Assembly: GCF_032854445.1 (NCBI RefSeq)
Contig: NC_088298.1
Span: forward strand, 18,931,976-18,995,975
Direction of reading: 5' to 3'
Origin: Liolophura sinensis
Lineage: Eukaryota > Mollusca > Polyplacophora > Chitonida > Chitonidae
DNA: 64,000 nt
Below the pieces are notes generated by a model. That model was not told where the DNA came from, did not search any database, and was given only the letters and a program-made list of their open reading frames with translations. Position 1 is the stretch's first letter. Each line of letters begins with the position of its first letter. The position numbers and the translations under genes are program-made. This document shows positions 27,801 to 37,169 of this stretch, piece by piece.

Positions 27801-30800
27801 TGTCAGCAGTGGAAGGTTGTAGGCTTCCTCCGGGCTCCGCCAGGTTTCCTCCCATCATAATGCTGGCCGCTGGAAGTGACGTATCTTGAGTACAGTGTAA
27901 AACACCAATCTACCAAATTTATTTTGTAGCAATTTGCAGTATAACTATTTGCGTCACAAAAATGTGCCTATTTTTTGGCACAGTGGGGGAAAGGGAATTT
28001 TAATTTCATGCCTTACAAGCAAGGAAAAATACCACTTATGAAAGAAAATGTACCGTCAGCATTAAAGGCTTCCCCAAAATAAAACTATCCATTCCTTTTG
28101 TTCATGAACATCTTTACCTAGTTACATTAAAGGCTTCCTCAAAATAAAGCTATTCATTCCTTTTGTTCATGAACATCTTTACCTAGTTACATTAAATGCT
28201 TCCTCAAAATAAAACTATCCATTCCTTTTGCTCATGAACATCTTTACCTAGTTACATTAAAGGCTTCCTCAAAATAAAACTATCCATTCCTTTTGCTCAT
28301 GAACATCTTTACCTAGTTACATTAAAGGCTTCCTCAAAATAAAACTATCCATTCCTTTTGCTCATGAACATCTTTACCTAGTTACATTAAAGGCTTCCTG
28401 AAAAGAAAGCTATTCATTCCTTTTGTTCATGAACATCTTTACCTAGTTACATTAAAGGCTTCCTCAAAATAAAACTATCCATTCCTTTTGCTCATGAACA
28501 TCTTTACCTAGTTACATTAAAGGCTTCCTCAAAATAAAACTATCCATTCCTTTTGCTCATGAACATCTTTACGTCGTTACATTAAAGGCTTCCTCAAAAT
28601 AAAACTATCCATTCCTTTTGTTCATGAACATCTTTACCTAGTTACATTAAAGGCTTCCTCAAAATAAAACTATCCATTCCTTTTGCTCATGAACATATTT
28701 ACGTCGTTACATTAAATGCTTCCTCAAAATAAAGCTATTCATTCCTTTTGTCAATGAACATCTTTACCTAGTTACATTAAAGGCTTCCTCAAAATAAAAC
28801 TATCCATTCCTTTTGCTCATGAACATCTTTACCTAGTTACATTAAAGGCTTCCTCAAAATAAAGCTATCCATTCCTTTTGTTCATGAACATCTTTACTTA
28901 GTTACATGAAAGGCTTCCTCAAAATAAAACTATCCATTCCTTTTATTCATGAACATCTTTACGCAGTTGTCCAAAGCCCTGTTCTTTTGTCAGGACTTTA
29001 CTTGTTCTGGTGAAGTTGTTTTCCATGATTTTGTGAGTGCTCTAAGATGTTCCTCCATAACCCTGGTTCCAGATTCCACTGGAGAGAACACCTTGGTTGT
29101 TGGTCAAAGTTTACTGGATGAACTCTCCATCCCCATCAAGAATGCTTTTGGCAAGGACATCACACCCGACCATGACAAACACATCAAGTACATCTCCCGA
29201 AAACTGGAGGAGCTTCAGGAGAGGAAGATGAGGTGTGACGAGTTAGCCGATGTCCGGCGCCTCAAACTCCAACAGATCTTACAATTGCGTACCTGTGAGA
29301 GAGACGCTGAGCAGGTGCATGTTTGATTACTTTTTCTGTTTTGATATCCAAGTATACATCTGTGAGAGTTATGCAGACAAAGGACTGTTTACATATTTGA
29401 TTATTTCTGTCGTACAACTATATGTCCCGATGTGCACCTGTCAAATTTAGACTTGAAAACTTAGAAACTTACAGCTTCGGTGTCTCCCTTACAGGCCACC
29501 AACTGGATAAACAAATTGTATACATTACATTCCCCATATTTTCTCTCCAGACCATCAAATAGATAAACAAATTATGTGACATTATATCCCCCTGTTTTCC
29601 CTACAGACCATCAGCTGGGTAAAAAAATTATGTGATATTATATCCCCCCCACCTGTTTTCCCTACAGACCATCAGCTGGGTAAACAAATTATGTGATATT
29701 ATATCCCCCCTGTTTTCCCTACAGACCATCAGCTGGGTAAACAAATTATGTGATATTATATCCCCCCCACCTGTTTTCCCTACAGACCATCAGCTGGGTA
29801 AACAAATTATGTGATATTATATCCCCCTTTTTTCCCTACAGACCATCAGCTGGGTAAAAAAATTATGTGATATTATATCCCCCCTGTTTTCCCTACAGAC
29901 CATCAGCTGGGTAAAAAAATTATGTGATATTATATCCCCCCACCCACCTGTTTTCCCTACAGACCATCAGCTGGGTAAACAAATTATGTGATATTATATC
30001 CCCCTTTTTTCCCTACAGATCATCAACTGGGTAAACAAATTGTGACATTATATCACCCCCTGTTTTCCCTACAAACCATCAACTGGGTAAATGAGTTATG
30101 TGACATTATATCCCCGCTGTTTTCCCTACAGACCATCAGTTTGGTAAATGAGTGATGTGACATTCTATTTTCTCCGTTTCCCTCCAGACCATCAAATGGA
30201 TAAACAAATTATGTGACATTGCGTTCCCTCTGTTTTCGTTTTAGGCCATCAATTGGATAAACGAGCTTTGCGACACAATGATGGCCACCCAGCAGGAAAT
30301 GGGGCAGACATCACATGAAGCTCAGAATCTACAGTCACAGCATAAGAACTTCCAGTCTACAGCTCTGGTAAAGCTTTGCCCTGTTGAAAACAAATCAGAA
30401 ATATAACCCACCCACAAACCTATCAAATGTTATGTTGGAAAGTCTTTGGCCAGTGTTGAATAAAAAAATTTTGGTTGTGAATCAAGTCAGGTGGTTTATC
30501 AGGTACCTCACAAATGTGTGATCTCCTGTAGGTACTCTCTTTTTTTTCCCTCTGAGTACTCTTTTTTTTTCCCTCTGGGTACTTTTGTTTCAACAAGGTG
30601 TTCTCAGTCCTGTGTATACTCTAATTTCTTTTGGATCCTCTGATTTCCTCTAGGTACTCTGGCTTTGTCCAGGTACTTTGCTTTCCTCTACATTGTCTGG
30701 TTTTGTGTACATACTCTGTTTTTCTCTATATTTATAAATACTCTGGTTTCCTCTATATACTCTAGTGTCCTCTACATACTCTGGTTTTCTCTACATACTC

Positions 30801-33529
30801 TGGTTTCCTCTACGTACTCTGGTTTTCTCTATGTATTCTGATTTCCTCCATGTACTCTGGTTTCCTCTATGCATTCTGGTTTCCTCTATGCATTTTGGTT
30901 TCTTCTACCCATTCTGGTTTCCTTTACCTACTCTGGTTTCCTCTTCATACACTGATTTCCTCCACGTACTCTGGTTTCCTCTTTATACACGGGTTTCCTC
31001 CATGTACTCTGGTTTCCTCAGCAATATAACACAACAGACATACATTTTGTTTAACACCAATGACATCAGTGAATAAATAAATAGATCATACATGTGCTTT
31101 GTTTCTTGAACACTGTGACCATATGTTGAAAGGTCTTGTGGCAACCTGCAGATGATCATGGGTTTCCCCCCTGACTATAAGGCTGGCCGCTGTCATATAA
31201 GTGAAATATCCCTTGAGTATGGTGTAAAACAAAAATCAAATAAATAAATCTTGAACACTGTATGATCCCTGATCATGCTTTTTTTTTGGAGTGTATTTTG
31301 TTTCTTGGACATATTTTGTAACTTATTTTGCAAAAATTTTCTTTCTTTGAAATATTTTCGTTCTTTAACATGTTGTGGTGGTTGAGTATGTTTCCTATCT
31401 GACAATGTAAAATGCGTTACGTTTCGCAGGGAACATACGAATATGGCAAACAGTTGCTCCAAGCTGCTCTGGTGCTACGGAGGTCACTGCGCTATGACCT
31501 CAACCCTAATCAAGAGCAGTTGGAACGGTTGGAGGCAGCGTGGAAGCGATTCTCGCAGGGGACACATGAGAGGGCAGGAAGACTTACCGTGGCGGCCGCT
31601 TATATGGCATCTGCTGATAAAGTAATGCTTACAGAGTAGTGAAATCCAAAGTGCATCACCCAGTTGAAGTTTGGGGCTTTGTTTAATACGGGCTGTATTA
31701 TGGTATAGCAGTCCATCAGTCTGTATGTAAACTTTGCAGCCATATCTACTGACTTAATTACTACACTTAAGAGTTATTAAATTACTTCACTTCTGCATCA
31801 ACCATCACATTACTTTCAGTTTTAATGCAGCTATGCCCCATTTTTGTGCTCTGCAACCCTTTATTTCAACAACTGCTTCACCTAAGAATTTCAAATAGGT
31901 TTATCCGACTTGTATTTTGATCATCGTGCGACACAGTTTGATAGCATTGGCTGTTACACAACCTGCCAAAACATGCATATCTTCAGGTTCTATAGGGTCC
32001 ATTGACGCAAAAAAAATTCTAATGGTAGCTGTACATACACCATTAAGACTATCATCATCGAGTAAAATGGAAAATAAGAACCATTCCTGGCTGTTTCAGC
32101 TTCTGAATCGCATCGACCAATTAAACGTCATCCTTCAGCAGCCCCAGGGGTTAACCCCTGCCCAGATTGTGGAGAAGTACACTCCCACCCATGAGGACAT
32201 CCTGAAGGACCACAAGGAGACAGAGCACATGTCCTCAGCTCTACATGACAGACTCTCACTGCCAATCCTCTCATTTGATGGGTGAGTCTGATATGAACTT
32301 CATCTAAGACTGCACCAAAACGCTTCTGTGAGGTCACCTGATCGTGTAACCTTATACCTGTTGTTCAGTCATCACTGGTGTCATCACATGTGTTTAAGGC
32401 AATCTAACAGCTGTGTGGGGATTGAATATACTATACACAATATACAGGGAGTGACGTCACAGAGGCGTTTTGATGCAGTCTTACATGAAGTTCATCTTAC
32501 AATTCAGGGTGATCATTACACATACACAATTGTAAGTATTTCTCTAAATACACAGATTATGCTTATAAATTTTAATAACTACATAAAGGTTTGTGTTGCC
32601 AGATGAAGCACAAGCAGTTTCAAATGTTGCCTTGAATTGAACAATACTGACTTGCATATGATGTGAAAGATTTAGTGGTGGATATAATCTAAGCAGAATA
32701 TGTGGGGCAAATTCCACTGATTGAATCCTTCATCTAGATTGCATCTATTGAATATTTTTCATGAGATATAAAGTCACCGACTTATCTGGGTTTTTTTCTT
32801 CATTTTAGGAAGAACAAGAGGCTGAGCATTGATGATGAAGGTGCAAGGGATACAATCCGAAACAAGCAAAAACGTGTTAACAGAAAACTCGGGGAATTGG
32901 AAAAACGCTGGGCGCGTGTGATGGACATTGTTGCTCAGCAAGCTAAACCTCACAGTCAATCTCTCACAAATCTTACAGCACCCATCCCAGCAAAACGTCA
33001 CAGTTTGTTTCAAAATGGCCGTCGCTCTGCTGCCGAAACACCCTTGCAGACGGGGAGCCTGCGCAACCTGGCAGTAGGAAGTGACTTTCTCGATGGTGGT
33101 TCCTCACCACAGAGTTCTGGCCACCATCACCGATTTCCGTCTGATGGGAACTTGTCTTCTCCTGTTCCTCAGAGGTCACAGTCGGCATTACAGATCTCAC
33201 ATGGCCATGCAGGGTCACCAGGGTCAAGGTCGCCAAGAACATCCATGTCACAACAGGTTTTACCCGGGTCACAGAGGTCGTCGTTAGCGCTTCCTTCCTC
33301 ACAGAGGTCATCGCTGGCACTTCCATCATCGCAAGGGTCATCGCTTGCTCGCTCTCCCCATCCTGGTGATGTTGTCAGGCAACAGGCGTACCAGCAGCTA
33401 GCTTCTGCTCCGTATGAAGGCCAGAGGTCACCAGCTTCTCCAAGTGGTAGCCATGGCACCAAGGAAAATGGTGACAAGCTTCTGGCAGAAATGGAAAAGG
33501 TAAATTTGTTTGGTTTTGGTCAAGAGTAA
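16694..33529 (+). CDS. SESTD1: SEC14 and spectrin domain-containing protein 1 (SESTD1 orthologue), whole gene, 16 coding exons
   Basis: Spliced coding exons are 16694-16814, 17266-17328, 18046-18160, 20411-20501, 21239-21349, 21980-22093, 23117-23294, 23675-23889, 24672-24794, 25946-26137, 27184-27298, 29073-29314, 30245-30367, 31430-31621, 32100-32281 and 32809-33529. All introns are GT-AG and phases match, giving about 965 residues (human protein about 696). Residues 45-205 form a SEC14-like domain (TGGRDHQGG, VVDNRNGCWSNL, QLTPDFGGSL). Spectrin repeats follow, including VNWVLGPG near 338, DVRRLKLQQILQL near 540 and AINWINELCD at 561. A Ser/Pro-rich tail spans about 770-950. From the known family, SESTD1 binds phosphoinositides through SEC14 and uses its spectrin repeats as a scaffold (reported partners include TRPC4/5 channels, Dapper and Vangl2) at membranes and in neurons. 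Orthology is inferred from segments recognised by eye. The start is the ATG at 16694, just after a possible acceptor at 16681-16683. The 3' end is less certain (see the last exon). Confidence 0.88.
17266..17328 (+). CDS. SESTD1: SESTD1 exon 2 (start of SEC14 domain), NAGNAG acceptor
   Basis: Encodes GRGIEALAIQEFLARGHVCLTG, the first helix and strand of the SEC14-like domain (vertebrate SESTD1 has a comparable helix before its SGGKD motif). The acceptor reads ...ccagcag: splicing after the first AG (exon start 17263) adds one alanine, and splicing after the second (17266) does not. Donor is GT-AAGT at 17329, phase 1. Confidence 0.85.
17441..17656 (+). mobile_element. SINE family A, diverged copy
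   Basis: Head 'gccctagtggttgggatgtt', B box 'gagttcaagtccag' and tail with (aaat)n in SESTD1 intron 2. More diverged than most copies. Confidence 0.8.
18046..18160 (+). CDS. SESTD1: SESTD1 exon 3 (SEC14 domain)
   Basis: Starts in phase 1 after 'gattgacag' and completes TGGRDHQGGPVLTFPS, matching the conserved GG-K/R-D loop of SESTD1, Kalirin and Trio SEC14 domains. It continues to CLRYLAQIPS and ends in phase 2 at a gtacag donor (18161). Confidence 0.9.
18390..20035. repeat. Large intronic minisatellite (SESTD1 intron 3), 42-bp higher-order unit
   Basis: Units based on 'ctgatttcttcagcacactg' alternate with 'cttgattccttctgtacact', giving a 42-bp higher-order period in the right half (19130-19930). 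The left half has shorter 21-24-bp units. It contains dozens of pyrimidine-tract-plus-CAG sites that resemble splice acceptors. Long ORFs on both strands are a by-product of the period. Confidence 0.93.
20411..20501 (+). CDS. SESTD1: SESTD1 exon 4 (SEC14 domain core)
   Basis: After the 'ctatttcag' acceptor it encodes RESRQQGFSAVVDNRNGCWS and NLSIVLAALQ. This is the central GF-x-V-V-D strand followed by a Trp-containing helix, typical of SEC14-like domains of this family. Ends in phase 0 at gtgagt (20502). Confidence 0.9.
20635..20869 (+). mobile_element. SINE family A, two 3' ends in tandem
   Basis: A 5'-truncated body and tail (to about 20788) is followed by a second tail piece from 'ccacggtaatgctggctg' to 'aaaataaataaa'. 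Confidence 0.82.
21239..21349 (+). CDS. SESTD1: SESTD1 exon 5 (SEC14 domain), NAGNAG acceptor
   Basis: Encodes (Q)SISTSLKQLLVISSGSSSE then RRLHANFKRERTNLDFE, the strand-helix segment of the SEC14 lipid-exchange fold. The acceptor is again ccagcag: starting at 21239 includes a Gln and starting at 21242 skips it. Phase 0 at both ends; donor gtaagc at 21350. Confidence 0.88.
21600..21668 (+). mobile_element. SINE family A, 3' fragment
   Basis: Only 'ctggctgccatcgtataagt' through 'caccaatcaaataaatg' remains. Confidence 0.85.
21784..21832. repeat. (TA)n microsatellite
   Basis: About 24 TA dinucleotides followed by a short GT-rich run, in SESTD1 intron 5. Confidence 0.97.
21980..22093 (+). CDS. 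SESTD1: SESTD1 exon 6 (end of SEC14 domain)
   Basis: Encodes PHFIPINQLYSYVDSQQLTP followed by DFGGSLAFNLESWLQNRL. The Q-L-T-x-D/E-F-x-G-S-L signature that closes SEC14 domains of SESTD1, Kalirin and Trio is clear. Acceptor ttttcag, donor gtgaga, phase 0/0. Confidence 0.93.
22149..22652 (-). mobile_element. Degenerate Penelope-like element fragment with long inverted arms
   Basis: Two ~80-bp arms (22151-22232 and 22570-22647) are inverted copies of one another, both containing 'ggataacaactcct' and 'cttctttaataaagtatt'. On the minus strand between them is a broken reading frame. One frame gives SDHIRAHPEHQLHWNTAHTL, and after a frameshift another gives IMIGRHNPQLNRDGGYHLL. The R-K/H-N-P-x-L-N-R-D-x-G motif is what I recognise from the C-terminal GIY-YIG region of Penelope-like retroelements. 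Non-functional, inside SESTD1 intron 6. Confidence 0.62.
23117..23294 (+). CDS. SESTD1: SESTD1 exon 7 (post-SEC14 helical region)
   Basis: Encodes ALEAFLRDVHQSSQQLDNAE and a basic helical segment ending PTKILRQG. It is the first exon of a four-exon spectrin module whose phase pattern (0/1, 1/0, 0/0, 0/0) recurs in exons 11-14 and in CCDC141 exons 4-7. Donor gtaagg at 23295. Confidence 0.88.
23675..23889 (+). CDS. SESTD1: SESTD1 exon 8 (spectrin helices)
   Basis: Begins in phase 1 with GRDVLNQLQREG, matching the GHELLSEL-type motif of vertebrate SESTD1. It then encodes long amphipathic helices (VKRMIQYLEVKVDKVQEFLD, LESGFKK). Acceptor ttccaccag, donor gtaaga, 215 nt. Confidence 0.9.
24188..24297. 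repeat. 18-bp tandem repeat
   Basis: Six copies of 'gtaggccagtacattgaa' or the variant with 'cctg', in SESTD1 intron 8. Confidence 0.9.
24672..24794 (+). CDS. SESTD1: SESTD1 exon 9 (spectrin helix A)
   Basis: Encodes VVNWVLGPGEKLLASQVDIG then SCEAAEELRRRHEEIELKCT. The V-N-W-x-x-G-P-G and RRHEEIE motifs align closely with the first spectrin repeat of vertebrate SESTD1. The helix A tryptophan is present. 123 nt, phase 0/0. Confidence 0.94.
24828..25100 (-). mobile_element. SINE family A, full-length reference copy
   Basis: Minus-strand copy from the tail (24828) to the head 'cgctaaccgactgagccaca' (25070-25090). It retains A and B boxes of the tRNA-like promoter and is one of the best preserved copies. 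Lies in SESTD1 intron 9. Confidence 0.9.
25946..26137 (+). CDS. SESTD1: SESTD1 exon 10 (spectrin helices B-C)
   Basis: Encodes NTYGEYAEFRHVAEEMIKQD through SFATRLERRRTLLINSVRFH and RLAEQ, the B-C part of the repeat begun by exon 9. At 192 nt it matches the size of exon 14 and of CCDC141 exons 7 and 11. Phase 0/0. Confidence 0.92.
26203..26543 (+). mobile_element. SINE family B, full-length copy
   Basis: tRNA-like head ('gatagcacagttggtagagc', B box 'gggtcgagtca'), conserved body and tail 'gttaaaccccaagcactcac', in SESTD1 intron 10. Confidence 0.87.
27184..27298 (+). CDS. SESTD1: SESTD1 exon 11 (spectrin repeat 2, first part)
   Basis: Encodes FSEKLDDLLELLCTDVDIDD and TAEEAIKTLQEKCDSV. Vertebrate SESTD1 has a very similar L-D-x-L-L-x-x-L-C-x-D-V segment here. 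Ends in phase 1 at gtaagg (27299). The following intron holds the 65-bp array. Confidence 0.93.
27705..27915 (+). mobile_element. SINE family A copy
   Basis: B-box region 'gagttcaagtccagctcatc', body, and tail 'gtgtaaaacaccaatct'; the head is diverged. SESTD1 intron 11. Confidence 0.82.
28057..28965. repeat. 65-bp minisatellite in SESTD1 intron 11
   Basis: About 14 units carrying 'cattaaaggcttcctcaaaa', 'ctatccattccttttgctca' and 'tgaacatctttacctagtta'. Copies are about 95% alike, so the array is young or homogenised. It ends about 105 bp before exon 12. Confidence 0.95.
29073..29314 (+). CDS. SESTD1: SESTD1 exon 12 (spectrin repeat 2, most conserved)
   Basis: Encodes STGENTLVVGQSLLDEL, then FGKDITPDHDKHIKYI, then RCDELADVRRLKLQQILQL and CERDAEQ. 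This is the best-conserved part of the gene: vertebrate SESTD1 has the same YGKD and R-C-E/D-x-x-x-DVRRLK blocks. Acceptor ggttccag, donor gtgcat. Confidence 0.95.
29481..30244 (+). repeat. Tandem array of decoy splice acceptors copied from SESTD1 exon 13
   Basis: Thirteen units of 54-62 bp, each with a pyrimidine tract, CAG, and 'accatcagctgggtaaac' plus 'aaattatgtgatatta'. Read in the exon frame, a unit gives T-I-S-W-V-N-K-L-C-D-I-I, a degenerate copy of the true exon start A-I-N-W-I-N-E-L-C-D-T-M at 30245. Copies begin near 29495, 29550, 29607, 29667, 29725, 29785, 29840, 29897, 29961, 30019, 30074, 30130 and 30187. Confidence 0.92.
30245..30367 (+). CDS. SESTD1: SESTD1 exon 13 (spectrin repeat 3, helix A)
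   Basis: Encodes AINWINELCDTMMATQQEMG then QTSHEAQNLQSQHKNFQSTA. The helix A Trp and the L-x-x-Q/K-H-x-x-F motif are typical of a spectrin repeat. The preceding ~750 bp is an array of degenerate copies of this exon's acceptor and first ~40 nt. 123 nt, phase 0/0. Confidence 0.94.
30530..31020. repeat. Irregular ~18-bp repeat
   Basis: Reiterations of 'tactctggtttcctctaca' variants in SESTD1 intron 13. The unit resembles the 'ggtgctctggtttcctcc' segment of a SINE-like element seen at 52970-52990, so the array may have grown from such an insert. Confidence 0.85.
31127..31250 (+). mobile_element. SINE family A, truncated copy
   Basis: From 'ggtcttgtggcaacctgcag' to the (aaat)n tail, with an internal deletion around 31170. 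Confidence 0.8.
31430..31621 (+). CDS. SESTD1: SESTD1 exon 14 (spectrin repeat 3, helices B-C)
   Basis: Encodes GTYEYGKQLLQAALVLRRSL and ERAGRLTVAAAYMASADK. It matches the S-T-Y-D-Y-G-R-Q-L-L-Q-A block of vertebrate SESTD1. 192 nt, phase 0/0, acceptor tttcgcag, donor gtaatg. Confidence 0.94.
32100..32281 (+). CDS. SESTD1: SESTD1 exon 15 (C-terminal conserved region)
   Basis: Encodes LLNRIDQLNVILQQPQGLTP, then EHMSSALHDRLSLPILSFDG. The L-x-D-R-L-S/T-L/V-P-x-x-x-x-D-G motif is the conserved segment near the C terminus of vertebrate SESTD1. Ends in phase 2. Confidence 0.9.
32809..33529 (+). CDS. SESTD1: SESTD1 exon 16 (end of family homology plus Ser-rich tail; 3' end uncertain)
   Basis: Opens with KNKRLSIDDEGARDTIRNKQ, which aligns with the last helix of vertebrate SESTD1, where the vertebrate protein then stops. 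Here the frame continues for about 200 residues of Ser/Pro/Gln-rich, low-complexity sequence with repeated R-S-S-L-A-L-P units and KRHSL, RSQSA motifs. The frame runs to a stop at 33527-33529 (MEKVNLFGFGQE). A good donor (AAG|gtaaat) lies at 33500, so the protein could instead splice on to an exon I could not identify. An AATAAA at 34551 is a possible polyadenylation signal for the read-through form. Confidence 0.75.
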
Positions 33530-36500
33530 GAAATGTTTTATTTCAGTCTTTTTCCCATGCATGTACATGTAGCTGAAGCAGCTAGAGCTGGATTTGAACT
33601 CACTGCTTCATTGGTGTCATGACAGACAGTCATGGCAAAATTGACACCTTAACTTAATGAGTGAGTCAACCTTTAGGTGCCACAGATGTACCTGTGAGTG
33701 CATATATACTGGTCATAAATCAGGAATCTCATGGTTTCAGGATGGCTATAAAAAGAATGGAACCATGAAGTTCAGACATACAAATAATTTGGTAAAATTT
33801 TTATTCTTTGCCATTATCACAAAAACCTAGTACCAAGAATCAGTTATGATATACGTGAGTGCCCAGATATGTGTTTAGATTATTCTCCTGGATCCCATGA
33901 TTTTTGGGAGATTTTGAGATTGACCTAATGCTGTAACAAACACTTATACAATCTTGAGGCGTGTTTCTATGGTTACGGTCAGGCTGAATCGGCTTCATAT
34001 TATTGGTTGCCACATGCTTAGGATATTTTTTTGTGCTCCTCTGCGTATTTGCACACTGCCAACAATGTCATGTGTCTGGGCATGTCAGGTATACTCTTCC
34101 ATTGCTATGGCAACCTGTACATGTGGGAAACCTGGTAATTAACTACTGTACTTGTATGTCTGCCAACTCTGGGTTTTTAACTAAATTTATATAGTTTTTA
34201 ATTAATGATTTTCCAAGACTGACAAACTTTTTAAAGTGTAATTTGTCCAGTTTTTTTTGTTATTAACAGAGAGAAATTGTAGGAATCACTGAACCAGTAT
34301 GGACCATATGACTCAGACATACATGTGTCATACATGCATTTCGCATAGCATTTCATTGTATTAAAATTTAAAGAACGTATAGCCAGCAACCTGCCTGCAG
34401 ACGGCCGTGGGGCTTCTGTTGGCTCCCGTTGGCTCCACCCAGTTTCCTCCCACCTTAATGCTAGGTATCCTTGTGTAAATGATGTATTCTTTAGTACGGT
34501 GTAAAACACCAGTCAAATAAAAAAAAAAAACAGAGAACTTTGTTTGATCCAATAAAATGAAAGACCATTAAAAACAGCAAGAAAAGGGTTGGATTTATTT
34601 TTTTAGAATTTTTCTTTTGTGTTAAAAAATCTGATAACCAAAGCACTCGAGTTCCAAATTCTGAAACACCACCACGGTTGTATAGTAAAAGCAATGTGTT
34701 ACATATACATATTTTTGCAGGCACATTAACGCTTGTTATTTAATAACTAATGAAGCAGTTTATATTAAAGCAAAATATCGTATACTCAAGATGTCTGACA
34801 CAAACTTAAATCCCTTGTTTCAAAAGAACGGTGTATAGGGGTGGGGGGACTAATACAGTGGGGGTCCCAAACGGTAACCTCTTAAAACTCTAAATTTTTG
34901 TGCGAAATTCATGTTCATGTAGATCTGCTGAGAGCCATCATGGTGTTCATGACGACGTGAGGGTTTACAGGAAGTCGATCTGTATTTAGGGGTTAAAACA
35001 TTTGATGATCATGGGTGACTGACCTTCTGTCGAGGGTCGGCGTACGATGGCCAGAGGATTGCGTCATGGTATGCAAATGATGGTGCATGGTCAGTGTACG
35101 TAGGTTGACCAAAGGCCGACCGTCATCGTTTCTCCGGCCACAATGGGTATAGGATTGATGGTTAGGATCCGGCTTGTAATGTACTTTGTAGCTTCAGTTT
35201 CTGAAGAATTTTCAGGATTTCTCACCATTTTCCATGAATCTCTACTTTATCAGCTGATAAGCCATAGTTTAATACATTCAGATGTCTTTTATGACCCGAG
35301 TTGTTTTTGTCCATTTTACACCCCGTCCCCGCTGTGTTTATCTTGCCAGAAATATGTTGAAGCTGCCCATGATAAATAATGTATAACAATGAAACATGCA
35401 GTGCCACCTAATTGCATTCCGTGAGGACCTTCACCTCTTCCCTCAATCCCTTCTCCCAAACCTTACGTGCTACCTTCTCGGTACTCCCACACCTAAACCT
35501 ATCTTAAGCTCTGTGCACAGCGCCCCTATCCCCCACCCACAGGAATCTCTACCCAGACACTGACTGGATGCTGACATATGTCGGACGTTCCTAAGGTACA
35601 TGTATAGCTGAACAAATCTGGCATCAAACCAAAATGACTGGACCTTTGTTTTTGCCAACTTACTCAGGCAGATTTTTTTAGCGAAAAACATTTACATTTT
35701 CTGTAGGCATTGCCCTGGCTTTTGTTTATCAATAGATCCTCAGACTGGTATTTATAAATGACAAAAGTATGGGACTTGGGAGATGTTACCTTCCAGCAAG
35801 TAATTATAAAGACACTGTAGTTTTGGGAGCTTGTATATAATGTATTTTTTCATATATCTACGTGCATACTTTAGCTTTACATGTGTGTTCTTATAACATC
35901 TAATTATAATATTTTTATATTCTCTAGTACGGCATAAAACACCAATTAATTAAATAAATAAGTAAATAAATATAGTATTTTTATGTTATCGTAACCAAGT
36001 CTAAGGTGTGTACAAATAACATTATGTAAAAATTAATGTTAACCTGATATACATTGAAAACTTATGCTCAGATGGAAATAATGAGGGTTAATGCAAAAGT
36101 TATCATTTGTTTTTGTTAACAACGTGCACTCTTTTAAAAAATATATATATATTGTTATTCTAGGCATTAGTGAAGTTCTAGACATGTTTCACATTATATA
36201 TACCCCACAGTGCAACAAGATATAAACATAAAATGTTACTAATTGCAAAGATGAACGATTATGGATTTTCATCGGTTTCTGTGTAACGTATGTCAGTAGG
36301 TGAGATGATCACACTAAAACATTTTTCTTTAGTAAGATTAAGCTTCTTCATTTTCCCTTCAAATTGTTCGTTTACATTTAGTTAAACAGGCATGATGCTG
36401 ATCTCAACTCTTAAGTTTCTGAAAATGTTGTTCAATTGGCCAACAAGACAATCTTTTGATCATTGTAGGCAATGTGTGAATTTTTTTTTGATTATATATA

Positions 36501-37169
36501 AAGTATAGTGGCTAAAATGATGCAAACTGTGTGGCGAATGCGTTGGGATAGACAAGTGCATGTAGACCCACTGCCTGGAAACATCTAATGGGTTTAGATT
36601 GGTCCGAGAAGGGCGGTATGCCAGCCTGCCAGTGGAAACAGCTTATGTCAGTAGCTGTATGAACACACTCCCAGAGCTCTTCCTTACTCTCATCTACTGT
36701 CTTACCATATTTGGGGTAACCTCATCACCAAGGGAACAGTCCACTTGACTCTTGAAGGTTGAGAGAAGAAAATCAGGTCAGTTGAAAATGAGCAAAAGAA
36801 TGAAAAGTATCAGGGGTAAATTACATTTTTACTTATATGTGCATGATTCTGAAAACTTTCATCCAAAACGTTTGTCATAAATCTGATTATTTGTGTTAAG
36901 AAATGAAAACATGGTTTCCACTGCCTGCCTTTCTCCCCTGTAAGTCAGCAGAGCTATACCACAGCCCCTCTCAGTCTGCTATATCTCCCCTTAGCCAGGC
37001 AGCCAAGCTCAGAGTAGATTGTTTAGAGCCAGTAAAAACACGTCTTTGCATGCATGCCTGATTAACAGGGTCCTATGCCCAGTTTTCGATTGTGTTAAAA
37101 CGTACTTATGTTTGTGCCATTATATTACGCGAAGTTTAGTGATTTTGAGGATACGGACAGGAGAGAAAA
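33530..37169. other. SESTD1-CCDC141 intergenic region
   Basis: Holds the probable SESTD1 3' UTR (AATAAA at 34551), SINE A fragments (34378-34530 and 35922-35972), and the unlocated CCDC141 promoter and 5' UTR. In-frame stops before the CCDC141 ATG argue against a continuous fusion reading frame across this gap. No further gene seen. Confidence 0.6.
34378..34530 (+). mobile_element. SINE family A, truncated copy
   Basis: Body from 'agccagcaacctgcctgcag' to 'cggtgtaaaacaccagtcaa' with an A-rich tail, downstream of SESTD1. Confidence 0.8.

Noticed and set aside
28057-28965. CRISPR-like array
   Set aside because: Units are contiguous repeats with no unique spacers, in a eukaryotic intron; it is a minisatellite.
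35143-35379. Small ORF in the intergenic region
   Set aside because: No recognisable motif, AT-rich, and of a length expected by chance.
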